A stretch of DNA of 64,000 bases from Tetracladium setigerum (taxonomy: Eukaryota > Ascomycota > Leotiomycetes > Helotiales). Below, piece after piece: positions 24,892 through 36,948 of this stretch. Where the stretch lies: positions 1,612,001-1,676,000 of the forward strand of contig PZJY01000009.1 of assembly GCA_031472005.1 (NCBI GenBank). The letters are read 5' to 3'. The first letter of the stretch is position 1; every line of letters begins with the position of its first letter. The translations under genes and the position numbers were made by a program. The notes under the pieces were generated by a model. It saw nothing but the letters and a program-made list of their open reading frames with translations, was not told where the DNA came from and did not search any database.

Positions 24892-25986
24892 CTATGGCAT
24901 CACTAGCAAGAAGATGCTCAAAAAAAAGCCAGACATGGCAATAATGGCGGATGGCGTCCAAAGCTTGGAACTTGACGATACCGAACTCGTCGTTGTGGAC
25001 AGCGTTGTTGACGAAACGGGACTTGGCCCTGTAGAAACGACACCTGACACAGCAGCCGACGACAGCAATCCATTAATATTGGAGTTTGAAGATACTGGTC
25101 CAATGCCTGTTGAGCCGCTTGAGGCGATACCTCCATCGAATGCATGCGCCCAGACAACTGTGCCATCATTACCAGCTTTAGTAGCAATAATTGAGGTTGC
25201 GCCGGCCGCATCATAGCTAGTGATATCTACCAGAACCTGGGGTCCAATATCGGAGATACACAAGGCTCCATTCCCAGGACGCTGGGTACTTGATAGTTCC
25301 GGAGCGATAGGTCCGAAACCACTTTTGCTCAAAAGTTAGAGCGAATAACCAACAAAAAATAGTAGAGGAATAGAACAAACATACTTTGGGCAACAGAAAT
25401 GATAAGTAGAGTTATGCAAGTAATCCTCCCATCCCTCAGGACATACCATTTGCTTGAATGGACCGACTGCTGCACCGGATGACTGAGCTACCAGACTGGA
25501 GTAGAATTGACTTGGGTAGCAAGAAGACAGTGAGACACCCGGTGCTGGGAAGACGAAATTTTGCCATAGGTTAGATGGATTGGCGTTTATCAGGGTGTGG
25601 CCACCTGTACATTCAGGTGGGGCCGTGAAGGTGGTTGTGATGATCAAGAGATCTTCCGGGCCAACTATCGACGTCAAAGAGGCCGATGTGCTCGCTGGGT
25701 GGAAAGTCGTCGAGGAGATTGCGAGAAGAGAAGATGTAGTAGTAGTTGATACGCTCGTTATATCGGAAGAGGCTGTTGGACGTTGAGAAGTCGTACGGAT
25801 GGAGGCGCCAATAAGAATAGGGGTAAGAGTCTGAAAGATTTGGCGTTCGTCCAAGTCATTATTCTCGTGCCGGTTTGGTAATCTTACATCTTGAGGTGCA
25901 TGACGATGCTTCAAATGTTCGTGGCTGGCTGCAACGAGGTATGCCAAGTCGAAAATCAACAATGGAAGCTGGTGTAGCAGTCTCAT
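24892..25986 (-). CDS. Ser/Thr-rich secreted or membrane-anchored surface protein
   Basis: Exons 25986-25385 and 25321-24892 (intron gtatgt..caaaag, 63 nt) give 343 residues. An N-terminal hydrophobic stretch (LLHQLPLLIFDLAYLVAA) looks like a signal peptide. Next come a Ser/Thr-rich linker (TSVSTTTTSSLLAISSTT), a region with Cys residues spaced as in a small folded ectodomain (ECTGGH, SSCYPSQF, MVCPEGWED, YHFCCP, ALCISDIG), a second Ser/Thr stretch and a C-terminal hydrophobic segment (AIIAMSGFFLSIFLLVM). This architecture is that of fungal cell-wall or plasma-membrane proteins; a GPI anchor or single-pass helix are both possible. A long frame on the opposite strand (24869-25216) is a shadow of the Ser/Thr codons. 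Confidence 0.8.
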
Positions 25987-27141
25987 TTTGAGTGAATCCA
26001 GGGACAGAATAGTGTGGGAGAGGAGATGAAAGGTGAAAGTCCTTTTCGTTCAAGGCCATTTTACCAACCTACCTAAATGCCTTTAGGTACGGTACCTTGC
26101 AGTCACAATACAGAAATTCTCCGAGGCAATTTTAATCCGTTTGCAATCACCCTCTCACCAAAGCAACTCGAAGACCCAACATCGCGTGTCGAGTACGGAT
26201 TTACTCACCTGTCAACTTTCCGTGTTGCAAGAAAAGAAACTGTGAGAAGACACGAAGGACTTTTCTGAAACATTCATGGCATGGTTACAGTAGAGTAGCT
26301 GGACCGAACATAGGGCGCGCCGGAGCCTAGCTTGCGGAACATTTGGTACTGTACAGTAGCACCGAACCGAAGAACAAGCTTTTGACTCCGAAATCTTATC
26401 TCACTGGCAAGTGCGTCAAGATACAGTATGTACAGTACTGTACTGTACAGTAGGGCAACTGGATGTTTCCAATCGCTCTCTTTTCGTCCATTCAGCGCGT
26501 GATGCGAATCATTTCGAATGAAGCCTCCCTTACAGTCTAGTGACTTTCACCTCCGGATTTAAAAAATAAGACTTCACTATAATTGTTTCTAAGCTTTGGT
26601 AGAGAATTTCAAGTCTGTAGAGATGTCTTCATTTTCCGTTTTCACGTCACATCCACAAGAACACGAGAACCGCCATTGGTGGCAATTACTGACTCATAGT
26701 GCCACCCCGGGCCCCAACTATTGTAAACAGCATGCAGAATCTTCCGAGTTATCCCATGTTCAATACCGATTTCGTGTTTACATGCCCTACACCGAGGCTT
26801 GGAAAGGAAGGTCGTAACTCACGTGATCGGAATAGATGGAGATGTGCCAATGAGGGACCTTGATGCCACGGCGTACAAGCGGATGGTGAGTCAGGCCTGA
26901 AATATTAGAAACTTATTGTAGAAGTTTTCCAAAGTGGATTAATAAGGTATAGATAAATTAAAGGTATTTGAAGCCACTATTCCTCAGGCTCTCATGATAC
27001 TCTCAGTAGATTGATCGAACTTGTATTTGTGTATCAATTCTTTTTTTTTTTAAAATAAATCGAACAAAACTTTGACTTTTCAACATATCACAAAATTTAC
27101 TTTCCGAATTGATATCAATCTGAAAGGGAAAAGAGTCAACA
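25987..27141. promoter_or_regulatory. Divergent intergenic region with palindromic GTACTGTAC motifs
   Basis: The spacer lies between the surface-protein gene (-) and the GNAT gene (+). It contains TACTGTACAGTA-type palindromes at 26346-26359 and a dense cluster at 26422-26453, plus a CTACCTAAATGCCTTTAGGTA inverted motif near 26073. No coding frame is supported. Confidence 0.5.
26422..26453. repeat. Cluster of overlapping TACTGTACAGTA palindromes
   Basis: Three to four overlapping copies of ACAGTA / TACTGT lie within 32 bases, so the stretch can fold back on itself in several registers. Single copies occur in many other intergenic regions of the window. Confidence 0.7.
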
Positions 27142-27896
27142 ATGACAGACACCAAGACCAAACCTACCTCCTCTCTGGACACCATAATCATCCGCCCAGC
27201 TCGCCTTTGGGAAGGCAAGCGAATCGGTCAAATCGCAGCAAAGACGTACTACGAGACCGGCCTTACCAAATTCCTCTCACCCCACCGAGAACAATACTAC
27301 TCAGACTACGAACGAGGCTTTCAATTCCGCGCGCAAACTCGTCTCCTACAAGCATCCGGCCAAAGCTTCGTAGCGTGTGAAGCGTCCAAACCAGACTACG
27401 CCATCGGCTATGCCCAGTTTGGGAGATTTGGAGATGATGCTGGTTACCAAGCGCAGATGAAGAGGAGGGATACCTACTGGTTACGAATCCTGGCGTTTTG
27501 CTATCTTTACTGGACGAAATTTGTTCTGTTTGTTTCTGGTGGTGATAGGTCATCTTCGCCTGAGGGGGTGGCAATGTTCATGAAGTATGCGGCGGAAGAG
27601 GAGAAGGTGCATTGGAGTTTGCCGGAGAGGAAGAATAGGTGGGAGGCCATCAGTGTGGTTGTGTCGGAAGAGTTTCAGGGGAGGGGAGTAGGGAAAATGT
27701 TGATGAAGAAGGTCATTGAGTTCGCTGAGGAGGAGGGAGTGCTCGTAGGTTTGTCGGCGAGTGCTCCCGGGTGTTTATGTACAAGGCGGCGGGATTTGAA
27801 TTTTTGGCTCCATTCCAGAATATGGTCCCTGGCGATACTGGTGGTGGTGTTATGCTGTATACACCAGTAAGTATGAGGAAGGCAAAAGATGTTTGA
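27142..27896 (+). CDS. GNAT-family N-acetyltransferase, one apparent frameshift near the C-terminus
   Basis: This intronless gene gives 251 residues when one base is restored in the CCCGGG at 27766-27771. Before it the frame ends SASAPG; after it the reading continues VFMYKAAGFEFLAPFQNM, which is the normal end of the GNAT fold, and stops at TGA 27894-27896. Motif A is clear: ISVVVSEEFQGRGVGKMLM contains the Q/R-x-x-G-x-G acetyl-CoA loop. The front part has a two-helix acceptor region (AAKTYYETGLTKFL). Substrate is not predictable; fungal members of this type are often single-domain cytosolic enzymes acting on small amines or proteins. Confidence 0.83.
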
Positions 27897-28934
27897 GCGG
27901 GAGACGTGATGTTGTTGCGATGGAAGTGTTGGTCTGCGAGGATTCACAAACTCGAAGAATGGGAGGTGGGCCTCCGTCTTTGGTAGAAAGAGGAGACCTG
28001 CAAGCTGCTTAGTTTGGAACTCTCCGATAATGGAAATGGTGCTTGTGCTCGGAGATCTCAGATTGTTCGATTTGTTGGACGATGGGGACTGCAAATTTGT
28101 CTCGCCAAGCAGGACAAAGTTGTAAATAGGCACAGTGTGCAGGATGGAAGCGAGAAAGTGTGGTTAAAAACATGGAATTTTCGGTAGTCATGCAATGGAG
28201 ATGTTTCTTCCGTCTTTGGCAAGCACGCCGGTCTTGTTTTAATTTTGATTCTTGCTCCCGGAAGTTGGATGTTGGGTGAAATTAGAACTTGGATGGCTCT
28301 CGGGTTTTTGACACCACGAAGCACGATATCTCGTATTTGTTACTCCTGGAAAATTTTTCCTGTAGAAGACAGAAATTTACGTAGATGATATCTTCGAGAA
28401 TGATATAGAGGACAGTACTGGTGATTACCACGTGATTGGAAAGCTCTCTGGTAAATAGTCGTCTAGTTGGTCGGCTTAAGATCGAGACCTCAAGAGAAAC
28501 ACAGATGTCAAATAATATTGGAAAAATCCCATTTATATCAACTCATCTCAAAGTTTTCAGCCCATAAGGCAGATTCAAGGTTTCCATTGGGGGTATGTTG
28601 CGCCAGGCCTAAAGTTCAGTCCACTCACTCCTTCCATTGCTCCTGCGAAATGCCACAACCATAAAAATGATCTGAAAACTCCGGAATAAAACATCCACCT
28701 CCCACCCACCCAAGGTTCTTCAACGACGATGCTAGCGACCATGACTTTAAACATTTCCATGCCAGTCACGATTAGGTTGGCCATTGTTCGACATGCTGTG
28801 CGACGCAATGACGTCCTCCTTCAATTGCGAACCACGGAAGCTCCCCCTCCCCTTCCATCTACACATCTGACGCTGACCTTGTTCAGAGCAGAAGCCCAAC
28901 AGGTCATTGATTCATCAACAGGTCCCCCATGCTT
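27897..28934. other. Intergenic spacer
   Basis: No conserved frame was found; overlapping minus-strand frames between 27675 and 28324 are antisense to the acetyltransferase or lack any features. Confidence 0.45.
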
Positions 28935-29140
28935 TCATTGACGAGGTTCTACTGTCATTTGAGGTTGACCCTTGGGTTGAGCATTGTATCGAGGTGTTTG
29001 GGCGGATTGAGCAGTTGGCGGAGCTTTTCCACCTGAGCCGCTGAATATATAAAATCAGTTTACATTGCCCATGGTGAAACCGGGAATACAAACAAGAACC
29101 AGAAGCAACAAGCGCAGCACGCGTCTCCGGCTCCTCCCAT
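28935..29140 (-). CDS. Putative 50-residue Cys-rich microprotein
   Basis: Two small exons, 29140-29094 and 29040-28935, are joined by a 53-nt intron (gtttgt..ttcag, with an actgat branch). The spliced frame starts MGGAGDACCACCFWFFGSGG and continues as a Pro/Gln/Thr tail ending MTVEPRQ. The CC-A-CC-FWF block just after the start is typical of sites for palmitoylation or a short membrane-associated helix. I do not recognise a family. Support comes from a clean splice pair and a frame that closes exactly; against it stand the small size and lack of any homology information. It is transcribed on the same strand as the CYSTM gene about 2.4 kb away, another Cys-rich small protein. Confidence 0.45.
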
Positions 29141-31526
29141 CTTGATCCTCGGTTGTTGAAAACTAGTGGCCCTCGGGAAGGGAGGTTACAAAATTTGCGG
29201 CAACGAATCACGAAGACTAGTAGATGTTTTGGCTTCGTTTGTCTGTCGATCAGGAAGGAGGTCGAGGGATGTTGAGACGTGAGAGAAAACAAGGGCAACT
29301 GCCGAGTATATTACAGATAAACCCAACTACCGATGAATCGACAAAAGGAGACACATCAAAACGCGGAGAAGTTGAGAAAGAAAGTTGGCGATGCAGGGCA
29401 ACTATATAACGCAAGTACACGAAATACACAGCCAACCACATCGCTGCTGTGCCATATCTTGGAGAAAGCCAGTCCCAACTAATGGCTGCTCTACAATGGA
29501 GCTGTCCCGCTATGAGCTGGCTTGTGCCATGCAACAAGGCTTGGTATAGGTTGGCCAATACGGGCAGGTATCTCAGTTTGAAAGTTCGGCTTCGACAACC
29601 TCTTTGTCGGTGAAGAAGGTGTGCCGTGTGCACTACGCCGGGTAGCATCCGGTTTGCAAGCTTCTCGGCAGTGGTCCAGACCGTATGAGGGAAGGTAAAG
29701 GCTCCCACCACCACCTGTTGTTTGTTGGTCTCTGCATGTTTGGATGGTTGAGGAGATGACTTGATATCAAGCGAGAGGCGAAGAGCAAAAAAGGAGAGGG
29801 TGGGTGGGATGATAGCTGCAGGTTACATATCAGATGTCTTTAGCTCGCTCGGCACACACACTCTCTCTCTCAGTCTCTCCTGAGTTTATCTGCTGGTCGG
29901 TCGTTCATTATTCGCTATTGTTATGACAAAGTGTCCCAAGTCGCCGTTGACCCTCCTGCCGATTAATATTTCCCTCCCCGCGATCCTTGATCCACCCCCG
30001 CCCTAGCCAAGCCGTGGAGATTGGAGCTGATTTGAAGCGTGAGAGAGCTCAACCCCCCGATGGGCGCGCTCATCACATTGGATTTATTGACAAACGCCAC
30101 CGTACGGAGGCCAGATGACGAGAGTTTGGTACCGAGGTTTCGATCCCTGTCGCTGGTCTTTTCACTTCATCTGGATGAGTCGACAGAACTCCTAATGCTA
30201 GTAAATGCTAGTAAATGCTAGTAGTAATGTAATGCACTAATGCCTACCTCGCCTAGGCACTTTTTTTCAGGGTGCGATGCGGGGAAAATCGGTTCTCCAG
30301 ATTAGAGTCGCATTTCGTTGATTGTTGTTGATCGCGCGCTTCGACGAACGAGCTTTGTCGGTTGCTGCCGAGAAAGGCATTTGAGCCAATTCGAACTTCA
30401 CACTTCACACTTGGGGGGCAAAAGAAGGTTGTGGCTGCCAGACAAACTGGTTTTTTTCGCTGATGCGAGCGATGTTGAAGGGTCACAAGCGCGTTTCCTC
30501 GAGCAACTCCAGCAATTGCCAAGGGGGGTGTGTGCTCGCTGACACACTCTCGTCCTATCCTATCAGATGTGCCACAAGGACAAGATGCAAGGTGTGCCAG
30601 GAGAGGAGAAGGAGTGCAGGCAGGGGGATGGGAGGGAAACTTCAGATGATCGAGTCAGTGCAAGCGATGGGGGTTGCGTCTCGAGTTCTATTTTCGACAT
30701 TTATTCCGTTTCAGGACGGTTTAGAGTCCTACTTCTGATCAGTTGCTGTGCTGAGCAAAAGTATCAACAACAGCTTTATTTGCCTATCTTCTACCAAGTG
30801 GCTATTACCTACCCTATGCGAGTTTTTCTACATTCTTTCACCTCAATTTAAAGGATCGGGTTGGGGTGACACAGTTGCTACCAGGAGGAAATGGGGGCCA
30901 TAGTCGAAGTAGTGCGATGTGCGCTTACCCAAATCACCCACCTTTCTTTTTCCAGACACAGACAGGGAGATGCTTTCAAAAGGAAAAAAAAAAAGAGTTT
31001 ATTGCTATGAATATCCTAAACGCGATGATGCAGGTTTGAGTTCTGGAAGGTAAGGTAGTTTCGTTGTCGCAAGGGTATAGATGCGAAAAGCCTCAAATGA
31101 TTGGGAAGGAGGCAGGACGTACGAGTGCTGTGTACTGTAAATGCGGAGGGAAAGGCCGAGTCGTCAATAGTAGACCGAAGCGAGAAAGCCAGCACACGTC
31201 TGTCGGCCAGTATACCGAACTTTGAGGCCGAACCAACAAGAGCTCAAAGATGGTTGTATGTACTGTAGGTATGTACGCTTTTGGCGATGATATTTCTATC
31301 CTGACTGTTAAGGAAAAAATGTGTCGATTGTAATGTTGTTGGCCCAAACCCTGCCAAAAAAATAATCTTGCCAACCCTATACTCCCCGCACCAGAATATC
31401 ATCGTCGGCGGCCCTCCTCTTATTATGCTGCGACTTCTCTCCAGAATCTTTCCCACAAGCTCTTTGTTTTCTGCTCTTTGTTTTCCCCATCCCCTCATAC
31501 CCCCGACCGGTTCTCTCTCCTTCCGT
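29141..31526. other. Long intergenic region
   Basis: No gene was found in 2.4 kb. It holds a CT dinucleotide tract at about 29860-29880, a 10-bp tandem repeat at 30193-30221 and a poly-A run at about 30981-30994. Confidence 0.5.
30193..30221. repeat. Short tandem repeat, unit taaatgctag
   Basis: Three consecutive copies of a 9-10-bp unit (taatgctag, taaatgctag, taaatgctag) are followed by TAGTAATG. No function can be assigned. Confidence 0.85.
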
Positions 31527-32046
31527 TTAACAACAGCAAGTAAGGCAGTCCAGACAACACTCGCACGTCTCTCCACACATCCAACAACAACACAATGTGG
31601 CCAAGCTACAAACACCTCGCTGTTAGCTAAAAATTATCCAGACTTCGAGTAGTGGCGTGAGGGAGGGCATAATTTACCATCCAATCAAGCATCCTCTGTC
31701 TTTCGATTCTGGTTGTGGAGCTGGTGGAGGAGGGTTTTGGTATTGCATCTATCATTGTTCCTCATGTCAGCTTTTTTTTTCGCTCAAAGTTTTGTTTACT
31801 TTTTTTTTGAAGGAATAGCTTTTGAAGGTAGGTATTTGGGGATCAGGAGTAGAAAGTTCTTCCTCCTATCCTTCCTTCTTTCCGCCTTTACTTCTGCTCC
31901 AACCATCTTCTCCAAAACGTGTAAAGGAGAGGGAACAATGAAGAAATGATATAGCTTACCTGCTGAGGAGGTGGGTAACCGCCATATTGCTGTGGTGGTG
32001 GATAGCCTTGTTGAGGCGGGTATTGTTGAGGTGGATATCCAGACAT
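31527..32046 (-). CDS. CYSTM-type Cys-rich tail-anchored small protein, three exons
   Basis: Exons are 32046-31960, 31748-31678 and 31605-31527, giving 78 residues; splice ends are gtaagc..gatag and gtaaat..tgtag. The N-terminal half is Pro/Gln/Tyr/Gly-rich with PPQQ repeats (MSGYPPQQYPPQQGYPPPQQ), the middle is PPPPAPQPESKDRGC and the C-terminus is almost pure Cys/Leu/Trp (CLATLCCCWMCGETCECC). That is the CYSTM plan (cysteine-rich transmembrane module), found across eukaryotes in short stress-responsive membrane proteins. The gene is invisible to simple ORF searches because no exon exceeds 29 codons. It points away from the MAM3-like gene. Confidence 0.85.
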
Positions 32047-33510
32047 TGTGTATTAGATTTATATATTTTTCTCGAGGTGGGTGGATGTCTCTTCACAAAG
32101 GCTTCAAGTAGTCTTAGGGCGAAAAAGATGAACAGAGAGACAGAGTACAGTAGGTAGTGAACCACAAAAGCAGACTTCGGACGGGAAGTGGCTCGACCCT
32201 TCTCTTTAAATCCAAACGCTTGTCAGTTCAGAGTGGACACTACAGTACCCTTTGGACACATGGATGATGGATCCGCGTCCCGAAAAAGTACAGTATTGCG
32301 TGGAGCCAAGGAGGGTTAACTTCCTTGTGCTTCAACGTGAGAGGGTGAATGAGAAGCGCTAGGTTGGGGCTGAGAGATCCCCGAGACTTAATATTGAAAC
32401 ATGTGGGTTTAGGACCTTGGGTTGGGTGATGTACGGATCTACGGCACCTGTGGAGTTGTTTTTGGAGGTGAGTTTGTGGTGCTTTGGGAGGACCCCTTAT
32501 GTATCAAGTGTGGCTGGCGCGCGTGAACTTCAACGTCTGCTGAGGCGTCCACGTCTTGGAACGAAAAGTAAGGAAGGTATGAGAGGGAACTTTAAATATA
32601 GAGTTTTTTTAGTTGGCATGGTGCTGTCAGTAATTGTTTTGTTTGATGATACTAGGTACTGTACCTTAGGTACTGTCCTTTATTTCATCGAGACATGACC
32701 TGCTTCTTTGTTTGTGGAGGGTAATGAGAAGATTATGTGGTGCCGTGACTGCCGAAATCCCTATTATCGACCAAAGTCGGAGATTTCGGCGTCGAAAACG
32801 AGGTCCCGAGATGTAAGCTACCTACCTCTCTTCATGTGGATTTACTGTACTGTGCAGTACCCTCTCAGACTCCTGGACTTCTGAGTTTGCCAGAGCTGTA
32901 AGGTTTCTGGTGCACCGGCCTCCTTCGTTCTCGTATGGCTATGATGCCCAGAAGAGGATTGGAGAGAAAAAAAAAGAAGCAGCAGCAGCATCCTGACTCG
33001 CACCGAGGTCCTGAAAGTTTAATAAGATGGTGATGAGTCCTCAAACCGAGCAGACCTTGTTCACCGCAATGCCAACCCTTTGCCAAACACTTGGCTCTAG
33101 GACCTTCAGCTCGAATTTGAGGGCCCCTGAACATCTCGAGGGGAGTTCGTGAGTTGAGATGCCCAGAGCATGCCGAGTCCCGTGTCTTGCGCCAAACGGT
33201 CATCTTAGTCAGCAGATCCTGGCCTCTCATTCGTCCTTGCATATCTCTCATTCGTCACTGGGCGCGGCTGTAACCTTAAGGGAAATCTTGGAAGGAAGAT
33301 GCGGAATTGGACGCTGGCTTGTGGATCGATCATCTCATCCAATTTAGCTTCTCGCGCCAACTTCAATTCCAACGACAACTCGTCTTTTGATTTCTCCATT
33401 ATTCGTCCCAATATCTTGGGAATACAGTACCGTACTGTACCTATCTCCAATCGTAGTAATTGGTGCTCTTCGCTGAGCCACCTCGTCTTTCGTTTCACGC
33501 TTCTTCGAAA
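32047..33510. promoter_or_regulatory. Divergent intergenic region between CYSTM and MAM3-like genes
   Basis: No gene was found in 1.46 kb. Several TACTGTAC motifs are present (32139-32150, near 32654-32676, 32842-32860 and 33425-33440), the last less than 90 bases from the MAM3-like start codon. Confidence 0.5.
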
Positions 33511-35327
33511 ATGCCTGCTACCAATGCTGTGTCACGAGCGGTTCCGCGTCTGACAGCGGGAGGAGGAGCTTCTTCCTCGCTCGCGAACGTGTTGATTCTT
33601 GGTCTCATGAATTTCCCTCTCTTGAGGGCTCTCGCTCTGCCCTTAAGCTCGGGATATAAGACCAATGGAGAGGAGGAGGGTGGGAAAGATCCCGAGGATC
33701 CAGAATTATGGATTTATCTGAGTGTGGCTATGACCTTAGTCATTTTGGGTGGTATCTTTGCTGGTCTTACCATTGCGTATGTGTTTAGCATGCCCTTTCC
33801 CAAAGTCGGAAATTTACCGGAAAACGGATTGATTACTAACTGTATCCTTTCTTAGACTGATGGGTCAAGATGAGATTTACCTGGAAGTTCTGCATTCTTC
33901 GGGCGATGAGAATGAGAAGAAGTATGCTGGCAAGGTCCTCCGTTTGCTGAAGAGAGGAAAGCACTGGGTTTTGGTCACGTTGCTTTTGAGTAATGTTATC
34001 ACCAATGAGACTTTGCCTATTGTTTTGGATCGTTCGCTTGGTGGAGGGTGGCCTGCTGTTGTTAGTTCGACAGCTTTGATTGGTATGTGGTCCATCCAGT
34101 GTGTCCAAAACACGATTTTATAATAGCTAACTCTAACCTCGCTTAGTCATCTTTGGAGAAGTCATTCCCCAGTCTATCTGTGTTCGTTATGGTCTACCAA
34201 TTGGTGCATACCTCTCCCCAGTTGTATTGGGTCTGATGTATATCATGAGCCCTCTGGCCTGGCCAACCGCCAAGCTTCTGGACTATCTCCTTGGAGAAGA
34301 GCACGGAACTATTTACAAGAAAGCTGGTCTTAAAACTCTTGTCACTCTTCACATGTCTCTTGGGAAAAGCCCCGGCGAGAGACTTAACGAGGATGAAGTC
34401 ACCATCATTACAGCAGTTCTCGACCTGAAAGCCAAATCAGTCAGCTCCATCATGACCCCTATTGAAGACGTCTTCACCATGTCATCTGATGAAGTCCTTG
34501 ATGAGAAGACAGTCGATGGTATCCTCGCAGCCGGCTACTCACGAATTCCAATCCACAATCCCGGGAACCCCGTCGATTTCATTGGAATGCTCCTCGTCCG
34601 CATGCTCATCACCTACGATCCCGAAGATGCTAAGAAAGTGAGCGAAATCGCGCTCGCTACTCTCCCTGAAACCAAACCAGACACCAGCTGTCTCGACGTC
34701 ATCAATTTCTTCCAAGAAGGAAAATCGCACATGCTTGTTGTTTCCAGCTCGCCTGGAGATAAGAATGGAGCTTTGGGTGTCGTGACTCTGGAGGATGTTA
34801 TCGAGGAGTTGATTGGAGAGTATGTTGCCCCTTCTCCACCTCACTCTTTCTCGCTCCCACCTCCTCCCATATATTAAATACTAACACAAAAACCCCTCAG
34901 GGAAATCATCGACGAATCCGACGTCTACGTTGACAACGAACAGACCATCAAGCGCAAATTCTCCACCACCTCCCCCATCGTCCACCCAGGAGATCTTAAA
35001 CCCTCTGGCCAAAACGGCAAAGATCCTTCCACCCTCGCCACCGAGCCTGAATTTGCGCGCCCAACTCGTCGTGGAACGGGTCATAGTTTGAAAGCTGGTC
35101 TTGTTGCGAAGCGCGGACGATCGAGATCGCCTGGTGGTGCTGGTGGTGCCCTTGTGGATCATGGAAACCTGGCTCCATCGAACTTGGCGAGTAAACCGCA
35201 TACGACGAGGTATAGTAATACGATTAAAATTAAACCGGGGAAGGGACTGGATGGGGAGATTTTGGCTGCTACGGCTGATGCGAGGGAGGTTGATGAGGGG
35301 ACGCCGTTGTTGGGTGGTGGGAAGTGA
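33511..35327 (+). CDS. MAM3: CNNM/MAM3-type membrane protein with DUF21 and CBS domains
   Basis: Exons 33511-33776, 33856-34082, 34147-34819 and 34901-35327 give 530 residues with no frame breaks. The first hydrophobic segment (NVLILGLMNFPLLRALALPL) precedes the DUF21 membrane domain (LWIYLSVAMTLVILGGIFAGLTIA, then VLVTLLLSNVITNETLPIVL and FGEVIPQSICVRYGLPIGAY). A CBS pair follows (VSSIMTPIEDVFTMSSDEVL, GYSRIPIHNPGNPVDFIGML, and GALGVVTLEDVIEELIGEEI). The tail has EGTPLLGGGK, an acidic dileucine of the type used for vacuolar sorting. Yeast Mam3 is a vacuolar protein involved in Mn2+/Mg2+ handling; a similar role at the vacuole is inferred. Confidence 0.88.
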
Positions 35328-35927
35328 GTAGTTTGATTTGTATTGTTTTTACGGGGGATATCTGGTGGTCAATGGAAGATGAAAGAAGGGAAATGGAAGA
35401 AAGAAGTGTGAAAAGGATCAAAATTGTAGAATTTCAAGAGAAGGAGGACGTGGTTGTTATTGATAGAAAAGTTCCAAGGTTGTAAGAGAAAAAGAGGACT
35501 AAAGAGACGAGAGAAAAATACAATAGTTTCTGAAAGAAGAGAACAAGAGAGAGAATTGATCTTTGTACGAGCATATGTGTCTGATTTGACCAAAAAACGA
35601 TAGTTATCCTCGATTAGCAGTGCATTCAGTAAGGTGACACCTACCTGGTATCTACCTGTACGTTCTTAGCTTCAGAATGCAAGATGGAAATTGTCAAGTA
35701 ACCAGGGACAAAAACTATAATATTAGGATCGAGGTTTTATTATAATCGGGAACCTGCAGGTACCTATAATCCTATGTACTCATCACCCGCCCAGCCTAGC
35801 TAAATTCACAGGTCCCGGGCCATTCAAGTCGTTAAGCGAGGAACCAAGGCCCGGCCATTCGTTCTCATCATTAATTCTCGCTTTGTTACAGTATATACCA
35901 ATCTTGACATCGACACAAGAAATTTAC
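35328..35927. other. Convergent intergenic spacer
   Basis: It contains a CTACCTGGTATCTACCTGTAC motif near 35641, related to other TACCT-rich motifs of the window, and no gene. Confidence 0.5.
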
Positions 35928-36948
35928 TCACTGATTTCGACCCATCCAAAGATTAAAAAGAGATTTCATGGTAGTTGATGCCCCTCGTCGACCCTTCCTC
36001 CCCCCATCTCTCTTCCACACCCCATCCCTAACCCTCTCCACCTCCCCCGACACCTCCTCCACTCTTCTCAAAACGCAAACCCTCAACCTCCCCTCCACAC
36101 CCCAAATCCCCTCGGCCATCCACTCACATTCCCACTGCCACTCCCACTCCCACTCCCCCCCAACCAAAACCTCACCCAACCTCCTCTCCAAATCCGTCTT
36201 ACTCTCCTCCCAAGAATCCGTATCAACAGGCCTTCTCAATCCATGATCCTCCCACGCTACACTCTCATAATCGCTATGTCTTGGATCCTTATCCATAATT
36301 ACACACAAGAGCTCGGTCTGACTGAGATCAGGCGTGAGTAGTGAGTCAGGGCTGAGCCAGACGAGGAGGAGCTCGAAGTCTACGGATATGTAGCGCGGGG
36401 AGTGGGGGGTTTGAGTTGTTGGGTACCATATTGCTGCTGTGTGGTTTGGGTAGGAGATGTATTCTAAATCATCCCAGGTGCCGTCATCGTGGTTGGGAAG
36501 AGAGACGGCAGCCGGGAAGTAATGAAAATGTACTACATCCCTATCAGGATTGAAGTAGAAGCCCGTGACGATTGCGATTGCAAATGAGCGACTCGTTCGA
36601 GATGTTCACAAGTTTTAGGAAATAAGGGTGGTATAGCTGGGAGAGAGCGCATATGGAAGCCGAGTTGATGATGTTGGAGCCCTAGGGAACGGGATTCGTG
36701 GTTTATGTGAAGGAGGTAGGGGGATGGTGAGAGGGGACGTATTGATGGAGCCAGAGGTGGCATGATGTGAGGATTATAGAGCCGGTGGAGGAGATTCCGA
36801 GATCATAATCGTCGGAGACGTCGGAGTCGGGGAAGAGAAGGGTGTAGATTGGGATTAGGCGAGGGGGCGGGGAGAGGAGGATGTGTGTCCAGATTTGAAG
36901 GCGGATTTCGGTGGGGAGTTGGGAGAAGAGGTGGAATGTTGATGGCAT
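35928..36948 (-). CDS. 2EXR-domain protein, two apparent frameshifts
   Basis: ATG 36948 opens FHLFSQLPTEIRLQIWTHIL, the F-box-like start of the 2EXR domain that is expanded in filamentous ascomycetes. The domain continues with YLLHINHESRSLGLQ in a second frame and FYFNPDRDVVHFHYF in a third. Putting back two single bases (best places: the G5 run 36719-36723 and the CCC at 36562-36564) gives a 340-residue protein. The C-terminal part is Arg/Glu-rich with an odd EWEWEWQWECEW stretch and ends NLWMGRNQ. The molecular role of 2EXR proteins is unknown; they are often lineage-specific. A real pseudogene cannot be excluded here, as this family evolves fast. Confidence 0.7.

Noticed and set aside
24869..25216. 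115-codon plus-strand frame
   Set aside because: It is antisense to the Ser/Thr-rich surface-protein exon and reflects its codon bias.
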